Part shown: piece after piece, positions 46,501 to 54,262 of the stretch | How positions within the stretch are numbered: the first letter of the stretch is position 1 | How the letters are laid out: the number at the start of each line of letters is the position of its first letter | Assembly: GCA_024233865.1 (NCBI GenBank) | Contig: JACKPA010000008.1 | Span: 144,501 to 208,500 of the forward strand | Length of the DNA: 64,000 nucleotides | From: Leptospiraceae bacterium | Lineage (GTDB): Bacteria > Spirochaetota > Leptospiria > Leptospirales > Leptospiraceae | Reading direction: 5' to 3' | Notes under the pieces: model-generated | The model's input: the letters and a program-made list of their open reading frames with translations, nothing else | Told to the model about the DNA's origin: nothing | Databases searched by the model: none | Program-made: the position numbers and the translations under genes

Positions 46501-48814
46501 AAAGATGTTCATAACACGAATAATATGCAATGGATTCTTTTGACTTTTTGGCTGCTTTTAAATTCAGTTCAATTAATTTTCTTTTTTCTTTCTCATCATC
46601 TATTAAACGTCTTCCTATATTATAATGATTTACAATATCAATCACTCTATCATCAAGCTCACTTTCCAAAGTATTTTCCCAAAGATGCCTTCCTATGAGC
46701 AGTTGAATATTTTCTTTATCGCCGTCCGGAATTGTTTCATAGGCTGCTTGTAAAACTTTATCGTGAAGAAAGTTATAGTGTATATGTCGGCTTGCGTCTG
46801 AATCATTCGCAACAAATTGATACGAAATTCCTTCGGGAACAATTAGTCCTTCTTTTAGCAATTCATCTAACTCGCTTGCCGTATCCAAAATTGATTTCTG
46901 ATGAATGATAGAAAGGGTATTTAAGTCAAATCGATTAGAAATACACGAAGCAAGTCGAATCAAATTCCCTGCCGAATCAGAAAGATTTCTTATCTTTTTA
47001 ATCATAAGATCAATAACGTTATCCGTTATTCCTAAAGAGTCGGAACGTGCGATGTCCCAAGACCAAGAATTTTCAATAGAATTGTAATAAATGATTTTAT
47101 CATTGTACATAGACTTTAAAAATTCGATTACAAAAAAAGGATTCCCACGCGTTTTCGACAAAATCACATCTGTCAATTCATAGACATGGTCTTGATCCTT
47201 TTGCAATATATCCGCTATCAATTTGTTCACATCTTCGAAAGCTAGAGGTAATAAATGTATGGTTTGGATGGGACAACCGGAATTTTTTATATCATTCAGA
47301 AGTTGTGGCAGCGAATGATTATGATTCACTTCATTGTCTCGGTAAGAAAAAATAAATAGAATGTATTTTATATTCGAATCGGAAATAAGTGCCTCTAAAA
47401 GTTTGACTGATGCTGAGTCTACCCAATGCATATCATCCAGAAATATGACCAAAGGGTGTTCTTTCGTAGCAAAAACTTTGATGAAGTCTTTCAACACCAA
47501 GATAAATCTATTCTGGGTTTCGGTTAGGTTTAGGTTTAACAAGGAGTTTTGTTTGCCGATCAGTAGTGCCAAACCCGGTATAACGTCAGTAATCACCTGT
47601 CCGTTATTTCCAACTGCTCTTTGTATACTATTTTTCCATTCTTTAATTTTTGATTCCGGCTCTACGAGCAAGAGTGTATTTAGTTCTTCAAACGCTTGAA
47701 CAATACCATAATAGGGAACATCCCTTTTGAATTGTTCATATTTTCCTGATAAAAAAAATCCCTTTCTTTCCAAAACCGGTTTCTGGATTTCTTTGACTAG
47801 ATTTGTTTTTCCCACACCAGAAAAACCTTTCACTACCAATAATTCACTTCTGCCAGGCTCGTTGGATACCACTCTTTCCAAAGCTTGCAATATATTCGCT
47901 ATCTCATTTTCTCTACCATAGAGTTTTTGAGGAATGGCGAACTTATCCGAAACATCTTTTTGTGCTATTGTATATTCGGAAAGCCTTTCCGGATTGTTGG
48001 TATAAAGCTCATAAATTTGTAAAAGATCATGTTGTATTCCCAATGCACTTTTGTAACGATTTTCTGCGTTTTTCTCCAATAGTTTTAGAATTAGCCGGCA
48101 TAAGGGTAAAGGTATCTCCGGATTGATTTCATCAGGAGGTGCTACTTGGAGGGCTATATGAAAATAAATTATCTCCAATATATCATAAGAAAAATAAGGT
48201 AGCTTGCCGGTAAACATCTCATAAAAGGTTATTCCCAAAGAATAGAAATCCGTACGGTAGTCAATGTTTCGATTCATTCTGCCTGTTTGTTCCGGAGAGA
48301 TATAAGGAAGAGTTCCTTCTATATTTTCTATCTTTTCTATGGATGGAGTTTCTCGTGAAAGCAAAGTTGAAATTCCAAAATCAGCTATTTCCAGTTGAAA
48401 AGTTTGAGGATTGACAATAATGTTATGGGGTTTAATATCTTTGTGAATGATTCCATGTTTGTGGATTACCACAAGGGATTCTGTAATTTTTATGGCTATG
48501 GATAAGAGTTTTTCTATAGGAAGTTTATTTTCTTTTAGTAAATTAGTTAAGGATTCACCTCCAATATCTTGGAAAAGGATGGCAAAGTTTCGATTGTCAT
48601 CTACCAATTTTATAGGTTTGATCACTCCTTCTTCTCTAATACTATTTACAATATTGTATTCTTTTTTTAGTTTTAAAATCTCTTTGGGACGCGGAAATTC
48701 ATTTTTTAGGTGTTTTATAATAGTATAATTTCCTTCGGTATCTATGGCTCTGTGAATAACGGTAGTGTCACTTTCAAAAATAGTTTTTACAATCTCAAAC
48801 TCTTTCCATTTCAA
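43580..48814 (-). CDS. Ser/Thr kinase-AAA-TPR-GAF-SpoIIE phosphatase giant protein
   Basis: This 1744-residue cytosolic protein combines a eukaryotic-type Ser/Thr kinase (about 1-265; HGIIHKDIKPHNI, IADFGIS, GTLPYISPEQTGR), an AAA/STAND ATPase (about 290-650; Walker A GFSGVGKTN, Walker B LVIFLDDMHWVD), a long helical TPR-like region (about 700-1290), a GAF domain (about 1340-1490) and a C-terminal SpoIIE-type PP2C phosphatase (about 1530-1744; GGDYYD, GDVSGHGVSAGL, YTDGITEA). Similar multi-sensor proteins often end in a histidine kinase; here a phosphatase takes that place. One molecule thus carries both a kinase and a phosphatase, which points to partner-switch type control. Confidence 0.92.
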   Translation of the reverse strand: MKWKEFEIVKTIFESDTTVIHRAIDTEGNYTIIKHLKNEFPRPKEILKLKKEYNIVNSIREEGVIKPIKLVDDNRNFAILFQDIGGESLTNLLKENKLPIEKLLSIAIKITESLVVIHKHGIIHKDIKPHNIIVNPQTFQLEIADFGISTLLSRETPSIEKIENIEGTLPYISPEQTGRMNRNIDYRTDFYSLGITFYEMFTGKLPYFSYDILEIIYFHIALQVAPPDEINPEIPLPLCRLILKLLEKNAENRYKSALGIQHDLLQIYELYTNNPERLSEYTIAQKDVSDKFAIPQKLYGRENEIANILQALERVVSNEPGRSELLVVKGFSGVGKTNLVKEIQKPVLERKGFFLSGKYEQFKRDVPYYGIVQAFEELNTLLLVEPESKIKEWKNSIQRAVGNNGQVITDVIPGLALLIGKQNSLLNLNLTETQNRFILVLKDFIKVFATKEHPLVIFLDDMHWVDSASVKLLEALISDSNIKYILFIFSYRDNEVNHNHSLPQLLNDIKNSGCPIQTIHLLPLAFEDVNKLIADILQKDQDHVYELTDVILSKTRGNPFFVIEFLKSMYNDKIIYYNSIENSWSWDIARSDSLGITDNVIDLMIKKIRNLSDSAGNLIRLASCISNRFDLNTLSIIHQKSILDTASELDELLKEGLIVPEGISYQFVANDSDASRHIHYNFLHDKVLQAAYETIPDGDKENIQLLIGRHLWENTLESELDDRVIDIVNHYNIGRRLIDDEKEKRKLIELNLKAAKKSKESIAYYSCYEHLYVCIELLPDNSWETMYSITFQVYKFLMEIEYMVNGLTGNDSISQEVLAKVKTNLEKAEIYNILISKYMIQGKNTEVLGMGKIALSLLGIEIPEKDIKSSIVKELTNIKTLLKGKSISSLLELSEMHDLQATMAMKVLINLNAPAYLANPQLYGWILSKMVNLSIQHGNTSESAKGYASFGNVWIASFKDYQGGYEFGLLGLRLSEKLNDAKQKCQACFSLSFFLSHWVNHLDHSIQWEKDGFLSGLECGDIPYAGYTLTVRSLNSFFRTKDMEHFLNELFEFLTFCKSYRHVPSMNAITAVSIVVSQLVGKNLSGSLYKEDEFVASLRSNKNYMQLCIYYTLKGILCIVLENHNEGLGHLQEAKSLHAYAVNLIIIAEYYFYHSLAILSTLDNLSKEAQETFIREVEENQVFLKQFADNCNENFLHQYYLIEAELATLYGLTSKALNLYEKSIKLAGKNGFIMNEAMANERLARYFLSMVMEKAAKTYIQDARYLYQQLEANTKVNKMNEEYSNLLKYCFKSETEQSYYQTLQSYDNSSSEKEFEFLSNFNTTRVKHLDLNSIFQASRSLSREIVLENLLKKLMKFLIQNAGAENGMFIYNEEGKFVVEAIGKREKEIEVMNSIPLETYDKISHSIVNFTKRTEKVIVLDNASIDGQFGNDPYISRNGIKSVICLPVANKGKLLGLIYLENNITEGAFTVDRIEALQILASQTAISLENAKLYSSIENMTRQRTRIQTEFEIAEKIQTSLIPKKPVIEGYEIAPYMKTAERVGGDYYDVINQEDREWLVIGDVSGHGVSAGLVMIMAQTAIHTVVEFQKELNPKEVLQEVNKIITANIQKMNTNKFMTILLIQKIGDTFYYSGQHLDIIVYRAKTGMVEKIVSNDCWLGLYYMINDFSVNQFTIETGDAIILYTDGITEAMDQNDQMFDSIGLINLMKNHGKKSVEEIKNMLLESLQNYRQKDDITFMILKKL

Positions 48815-49155
48815 TCTGTTAACCTCTCGGAGTAACTTCTAAATATGATTCAATATAGTGACAAAGAATTTAATTTCAGTCAATTCATAAAATTGTTCGT
48901 CCCAGGTAAAAAACCAGCCCTAAACCTACTAATGCGACACTTAATCTAATTATGTCACTTGTATTTATTTATAAAAAAATGTATATTTTTTATTTTACAT
49001 TTTTCATAGCATTGAAAATATTGATTACCTACAATAGATAGATTGTATTAATCTGAATATTGAGCTATTGTTTATTGTTATGAAATAATAAACATATATT
49101 AAGCTATTTTCTTTGAAATAAAGTATTTTTGACCCAATTATATGTGTTACTCAAA
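48815..49155. other. AT-rich divergent promoter region
   Basis: About 340 bases separate the giant kinase start (minus strand) and the DpdA-like gene (plus strand). The region is highly AT-rich, with no hairpin, repeat or small gene I can support. Both promoters should lie here. Confidence 0.5.
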
Positions 49156-50877
49156 ATGGAAAACCACTTAGTTATTTTAGGATGTTCTGCCAATAAAGTA
49201 GCAGAGCCGGATTTATTACCAGCTTTATCAAGATATGATGGTCCTTACTATCGTGTAATCAACAAATTTTTAAGAAGTAGCATTTGGCCCACAAATTTAT
49301 CTGTTGGTGTGTTGTCAGCCAAATACGGTCTGATAGGCGGACTTACCCAAATTGAATATTACAATCAAAAAATGAACCGGGATCGTGCCAGCGAACTGAA
49401 ATCTTCCACAACGGGGACGGTTCTTAAGTGGTCGGAAAAGCACAAAAATATAAGCCTATTATTGGGAAAAGATTATTTGGAAGCTCTTAATTTTGATATT
49501 TTGAAGAAAAACAAAATCGCCCATAAAATAGTAAATGGTCCAATAGGTTTGAAGCTGAACCATTTACATGGTCTATTAAGAGGCTTTCAATCAAATCCCA
49601 GAAATTCAGCTCCCGAATTACCCCAAAAAACTCCCTTGTATTTTTTACCGGATTGGGACGATGTTTTGGATGAAGATTTTGATTTTACAAATGATAGGTT
49701 TTCTCATGCAAAAAAGTCGGAAAGAAATGAAAAGCATTGTGTGAGAATTATGCAGCCGGAAAAAATTTGTGATGGAATACTTGTTAGTCTTGCCCAGAAC
49801 CTAGGTAACAAAGGGTTTTTACGTAAGTTCAATTCTACCGATTTTGGTTCTCTTGCTCCGAAATCTATCAGAGAACACTATGGATTATCCAGAAACCAAT
49901 TTGCCTTTGGAGACTGTGGTGCATTTTCTTATGTTCACAAAGCTTCTCCTTCCATCTCAACGGAACAGGCTGTATCCTTGTACCAATTGCACGGATTTGA
50001 CCTTGGTGCAAGTGTAGATCATATTCCGCTTCCGGATATTGTAATAGATGGTGAAAAAAAGCTATTGTCTATTTCCGAAAGAGAAAAAAGGGTAGAAATT
50101 ACGAAACACAATGCACTTCGTTTTATAGAATTGCATCAAAATAAAAAATGCACTTTTACTCCGGTTGGAGTCATCCAAGGAATATCGGAAGAAAGCTATG
50201 CAAAACAATTACCGGAATATATAGAAGCAGGCTATACTCATGTCGCCATTGGGGGCTTGGTTCCGAGAAGCGATGCCGAAATTATAAAAATTATCCAAGA
50301 GCTAAACAAAGTCAGACAAAACCTAAGACCCGGAATTCAAGAAAAACTCTGGATACACCTTTTTGGAATTTTTCGTCCAAACATACAAGAATTTATCCAG
50401 TCTTCTAAAATTGCCAGTTTTGATAGTGCTACCTATTTTCGCAAAGCTTGGCTTCGATCTAACCAAAATTATTTGGGAAATAATGGTGAATGGTATTCTG
50501 CCATTCGGGTTCCAATGACATCAGACCCTAGAACCATCAAAAGACTCAAAACTTCCGGTTTGTCTATTTCCAAACTTGAAGTTTTAGAACAAAAAGCCCT
50601 AAAATCTTTACACAGCTTCGCCCATAAGAATGAAAATCTAAATTCTGTGCTAAACGCTATCTATGAATACGATTCTTTACTTACCAGAAACAGCGAAGAT
50701 AGTAAAAAAATGATTCGCAGCTATGCAAAAACGCTTACATCCAGAATATGGGAAAAATGCGGTTGTCCGGCTTGTAAACAAACCGGAATTGATGTGATTA
50801 TCTTCAGGGGTTGCAATCGGAATAAAAGGCGCGGAGCACACAATACGCTACAACTCTATAAAAACATCGGGAAATGA
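49156..50877 (+). CDS. DpdA-like transglycosylase (TGT superfamily)
   Basis: This ~573-residue protein starts at ATG 49156 (MENHLVILGCSANK); a TTG 27 bases upstream is less likely. The N-terminal ~160 residues resemble DUF6884 (LVILGCSANKV, YDGPYYRVINKFL, SAKYGLIGG). The middle is a TGT barrel: FAFGDCGAFSY, GFDLGASVDHIP, TPVGVIQG, THVAIGGLVPRSD, and SFDSATYFRKAW with the second Asp. The C-terminus has CGCPACKQTGIDV and RNKRRGAHN. This layout matches DpdA, which in known systems inserts 7-deazaguanine into DNA. No dpd partner genes are adjacent, so function here is open: DNA or RNA base exchange. Confidence 0.72.
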   Translation: MENHLVILGCSANKVAEPDLLPALSRYDGPYYRVINKFLRSSIWPTNLSVGVLSAKYGLIGGLTQIEYYNQKMNRDRASELKSSTTGTVLKWSEKHKNISLLLGKDYLEALNFDILKKNKIAHKIVNGPIGLKLNHLHGLLRGFQSNPRNSAPELPQKTPLYFLPDWDDVLDEDFDFTNDRFSHAKKSERNEKHCVRIMQPEKICDGILVSLAQNLGNKGFLRKFNSTDFGSLAPKSIREHYGLSRNQFAFGDCGAFSYVHKASPSISTEQAVSLYQLHGFDLGASVDHIPLPDIVIDGEKKLLSISEREKRVEITKHNALRFIELHQNKKCTFTPVGVIQGISEESYAKQLPEYIEAGYTHVAIGGLVPRSDAEIIKIIQELNKVRQNLRPGIQEKLWIHLFGIFRPNIQEFIQSSKIASFDSATYFRKAWLRSNQNYLGNNGEWYSAIRVPMTSDPRTIKRLKTSGLSISKLEVLEQKALKSLHSFAHKNENLNSVLNAIYEYDSLLTRNSEDSKKMIRSYAKTLTSRIWEKCGCPACKQTGIDVIIFRGCNRNKRRGAHNTLQLYKNIGK

Positions 50878-50944
50878 TACTAGTATAGCCTCCCATAACT
50901 TTAAAATATGATTTTTTTCAATCTGATTAGAAGACCTATCCCCT

Positions 50945-50991
50945 TTCCCCTTCCCTAATTCGCATGCTTGGGAAACTGCAGGGAAGGGGAA
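50945..50991. repeat. Long palindrome, 12-bp stem
   Basis: TTCCCCTTCCCT is complementary to AGGGAAGGGGAA, with a 23-base spacer that itself contains GCATGC. It lies in the 354-base gap after the DpdA-like gene and may terminate its transcript. Confidence 0.75.
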
Positions 50992-51037
50992 GTCTTAAAC
51001 ATTTAGTCTTTTCTATTGAAAGATAGTCATTATGGCT

Positions 51038-51056
51038 CCTTTCCTGTTAGGAAAGG
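51038..51056. terminator. Short hairpin CCTTTCCT-GTT-AGGAAAGG
   Basis: A perfect 8-bp stem with a 3-base loop lies 46 bases after the previous palindrome. Both share the CCTTTCC-type sequence. The rest of this gap (to 51231) is AT-rich leader of the M23 gene. Confidence 0.55.
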
Positions 51057-51231
51057 GGCGGATTGAGGCTAATGCAAAAGGATAGCTTGATGGGGATAGG
51101 TAGAAATAATTTAATGCCGATAAACGTTATCGTTTTCAACGAAAAAAGTTAATGAATTTTTTGAAAGGAAATTTTTTCAATTGATATATCCATATCGGAT
51201 TGAATATTTTGGATTAATTTGATTTTCATTA

Positions 51232-52947
51232 TTGATTAAGCTACCTGTGAAAAGATTTCTTTTTTTAACAAAACTACTACTGCCAATATTGGCACTAACC
51301 TCCGGTTTATTGATGGCGGAAACTTTTGAAAAAAAAATATTCTGGCCCATGTTTATACGTTTGCCTATCTCCGGGAGTTTTGGTGAGTTTAGAAATCGTC
51401 ACTTGCACATGGGTTGCGATTTCAAAACCTATGGTATCAACGGATTTCCCATATTGTCTGTTTTTGATGGGGAACTTGCATCCATGAGCTATTCTGCCTG
51501 GGGATACGGTTTGAGCATTGTAACCTATTCCCCAACCCTAAATCTTTACGCGAGATATGGTCATTTGAACGATCTAAAAGGTGACGTAAAAGGTTTGGAT
51601 GAATTAAAAATGGCTTTTTTGCTTTTAGGAAACCCCAAAGGATTTTACTATAAAATACCACCAGGGATGTTTAAATTCAAAGCAAAAGAACCTATAGCCA
51701 GATCCGGAGAAACTGGTTCAGGTGTTTCTCATTTGCATTTGGAAATTTACAACCAAAGTGGTTATTACAACCCTTTACCTTTGTTTGATTATCGTCCTTA
51801 TGACAACAATCCACCGGTTATCCAAAGAATTTATATTGAATCGGACAGAGGTTATCTTCAAACAATTCCGGTTATCCAAAACGAAGACTTAAGCCATAAG
51901 ATAGAAATTGAAAAAAAGATCAAAGTAGGTGGAAAACTAAAAATCAAAGTAGCCGGTTATGACCTGATGACCTCCAAAAATAAAAATGGGATTTATGAGT
52001 TGCAATTGAAGGTAAACAATGGGATTGTTTTTGAAAAAAAGTTTTTGTTTATGACTACGCAAGATGCCGCAACAAGTTATAATCTATATGATATTCATAA
52101 ATCTTCTTTAAATCCACCTCATTATGTTCACAACCTATTTAACCCTGATGGTTATTCCTTGGATATAAGCCAATTTCGAGAAAATTCTGACGTTAGAGTT
52201 GGAATCCACCTCTACGATGTTGCTGGAAATGAATCCAAAATTATACTTCCGCTTGTGGTATCAAATGCTAATCCTAGCGCGAAAAATGAAAATTTAAGAG
52301 CTTTTGCATCCAAAGATTCAAAGGTATCTTTGGATTTTAAAGAAAATCTAGTTTTTGGAGAAGGGACTGTTACAATAGAAAAATTAGATAAATTACCGGA
52401 TGAAATGAAAGTTCAAGATTTTCTGCAAATCAGTGAAGCATACAAAATAGAGGCAATTGACTATACTTGGAAAGGAGCTGCTAATGGAGCATTTTCTGGA
52501 GATTATCCGGACACTAAAGACTCTTTGTATTTGTATGACACAACCATAAGGAATTGGCTCCTGGTTACTTCATGGAAAACAAAAGAGGCTATTAAATTCA
52601 AGCTGGGTCGAACAGGAATTCTTGCCGTTATGCGAGACAACGTAAAGCCGGTTATTTATTACCCTTACCTGATCTATCGGGATTATAACCTTCCGGAAAT
52701 CAAAGAGCCGGAAATGATAGACAAATTTTACGCTGTTTCTGACGTAGGTTCCGGTATAAGTGGAAACGTAGAAGTTCTTTTGGAAGGTCAGCCTTATCCG
52801 TTTAAGTTTGATTGGGACAGAAATTTTGTTATTTTGGAAATTCCCAAATCCCTTGAAAAACAGAAAGACGTTTTATTGCTTCAAATTCGGGTAACTGACA
52901 ATGCAAAAAACTATTCGGAATGGTTTACTGATTTAATTACTTTTTAG
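51232..52947 (+). CDS. Exported M23-family peptidase with long C-terminal region
   Basis: The 571-residue protein has a signal peptide (about 1-29, ending GLLMA). The M23 domain is N-terminal (about 42-185): HMGCDF (His and Asp ligands), YGHLND and HLHLEIY, so the zinc site is intact. An insert of ~35 residues sits between YGHL and the HLH motif. The ~380-residue C-terminal part is beta-rich and not recognised, with patterns such as VGIHLYDVAGNES and DNAKNYSEW that suggest Ig-like modules. It is probably an envelope endopeptidase with a binding tail. Confidence 0.8.
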   Translation: MIKLPVKRFLFLTKLLLPILALTSGLLMAETFEKKIFWPMFIRLPISGSFGEFRNRHLHMGCDFKTYGINGFPILSVFDGELASMSYSAWGYGLSIVTYSPTLNLYARYGHLNDLKGDVKGLDELKMAFLLLGNPKGFYYKIPPGMFKFKAKEPIARSGETGSGVSHLHLEIYNQSGYYNPLPLFDYRPYDNNPPVIQRIYIESDRGYLQTIPVIQNEDLSHKIEIEKKIKVGGKLKIKVAGYDLMTSKNKNGIYELQLKVNNGIVFEKKFLFMTTQDAATSYNLYDIHKSSLNPPHYVHNLFNPDGYSLDISQFRENSDVRVGIHLYDVAGNESKIILPLVVSNANPSAKNENLRAFASKDSKVSLDFKENLVFGEGTVTIEKLDKLPDEMKVQDFLQISEAYKIEAIDYTWKGAANGAFSGDYPDTKDSLYLYDTTIRNWLLVTSWKTKEAIKFKLGRTGILAVMRDNVKPVIYYPYLIYRDYNLPEIKEPEMIDKFYAVSDVGSGISGNVEVLLEGQPYPFKFDWDRNFVILEIPKSLEKQKDVLLLQIRVTDNAKNYSEWFTDLITF

Positions 52948-52963
52948 ATGAGATAAAAAAATA

Positions 52964-54262
52964 ATGCGAAATATCCTGAAATTAAAACCCTTTCCTAAAA
53001 ACCAAATAAGTTTGAGACACAAAATCGCTTTAGGGTTTGTTAGTTTCAATACCGTTATATGCCTTTTGTTAGGATTTTTATTGTACCAAGCGTCAAGTTT
53101 TATCTATTCTAATAAAATGCAAAAGAACAGTTTTTCCAATAGCACATATTCAATCAGCCTAAACTCTAAAAATGAAGACACAATTATAGAAATCAAAAAA
53201 AAATTAGCCAATATAACGGCTATTGTCACCTTTGCTACCTTTATCATTGCTTTGTTTATCTCACTACTTCTTGCCAAATATTTTACTGAGCCTTTGGTAA
53301 TGTTGTCAGATGGAATGAATAAATTAGCATCAGGAGATTTAACCGCACTTGTGGAAATTAAAAACAAAGATGAATTTGGAGTACTGGCAGATAATTTTAA
53401 TGAAATGGTGACTAACCTGCAAATTTCGTCAGAAGTCCAAAGTGAATTGATTACCGAGGTCTCCACACTAAACGAAAATCTGGAAAGAAAGGTAAACGAG
53501 CGAACCAAAACGATTCAAGCCCAATCCCAAGAATTAAAAAAACAGCTCCAAATGGCAGAAAAAATTCAATTGTCTCTTTTGCCAAGTAAAGTCCCCAATA
53601 TTCGAGCTACCAACATTAGTTTTAAATACAAACCCATGATGCAAGTTGGTGGAGACCTTTTGGACTTTTACCACAACAATAGGGAGTTGGTTCTGTTTAT
53701 TTGTGATGTTTCCGGTCATGGCGTTCCGGCAGCGTTCCTTGCTGCTATGGTAAAAATGTCCCTCCAATCCAGCTATCGAATGAGGCAAAGTCCTTCCCAA
53801 TCCATACGAAAAATACACAGAACTCTCCAAGGCAAACTAAACGGGCATTTTGTTTCCGCTATTTTTTGCTGGATCAACTTAGAAGACGGAACAATGCTGA
53901 CTTCTAATGCGGGACATCTGCCCTTGATTCACATCAAGCAAACAGGCGAGATTTTACCGATAAAATCCAAGGGAAGGGTGATATGTGAATATTTTATACC
54001 CAATTCGATTGAAATCAAGATTCCTTTGGAGAAGGGGGATAAAATTGTAATGTATACGGATGGAATCATAGAGGCAACAAATCCAAGTATGGAACTTTAT
54101 GGAGAGGATCGCTTGCTTTATATGTTGCAGTTAAACTACCAAGAATCTCCACAAAGGTTGTGTGATCTTATTTACAACTCTGCAATCGAATTTATGGGAA
54201 AAGATACGGCACTAAGTGATGATATGACAATTCTTATTTTTGAGTACACCGGTGAATTATAA
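52964..54262 (+). CDS. HAMP-SpoIIE (PP2C) membrane phosphatase
   Basis: The 432-residue protein has two membrane helices (about 23-46 and 86-108) enclosing a short ~40-residue external loop, then HAMP (about 108-160; LASGDLTALVEI), a coiled coil (about 165-200), and a SpoIIE/RsbU-type phosphatase (about 205-430; VGGDLLDFYH, FICDVSGHGVPAAF, MYTDGIIEA). Metal-binding Asp residues are present. Such enzymes dephosphorylate anti-sigma-factor antagonists. No RsbW/RsbV-like genes are in the window. It overlaps the PIF1-type gene by 23 bases. Confidence 0.9.
   Translation: MRNILKLKPFPKNQISLRHKIALGFVSFNTVICLLLGFLLYQASSFIYSNKMQKNSFSNSTYSISLNSKNEDTIIEIKKKLANITAIVTFATFIIALFISLLLAKYFTEPLVMLSDGMNKLASGDLTALVEIKNKDEFGVLADNFNEMVTNLQISSEVQSELITEVSTLNENLERKVNERTKTIQAQSQELKKQLQMAEKIQLSLLPSKVPNIRATNISFKYKPMMQVGGDLLDFYHNNRELVLFICDVSGHGVPAAFLAAMVKMSLQSSYRMRQSPSQSIRKIHRTLQGKLNGHFVSAIFCWINLEDGTMLTSNAGHLPLIHIKQTGEILPIKSKGRVICEYFIPNSIEIKIPLEKGDKIVMYTDGIIEATNPSMELYGEDRLLYMLQLNYQESPQRLCDLIYNSAIEFMGKDTALSDDMTILIFEYTGEL

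Noticed and set aside
49156..52947. Full dpd DNA-modification island
   Set aside because: The neighbours are an M23 peptidase and a Ser/Thr kinase-phosphatase; no dpd helicase, nuclease or ParB-like gene is visible.
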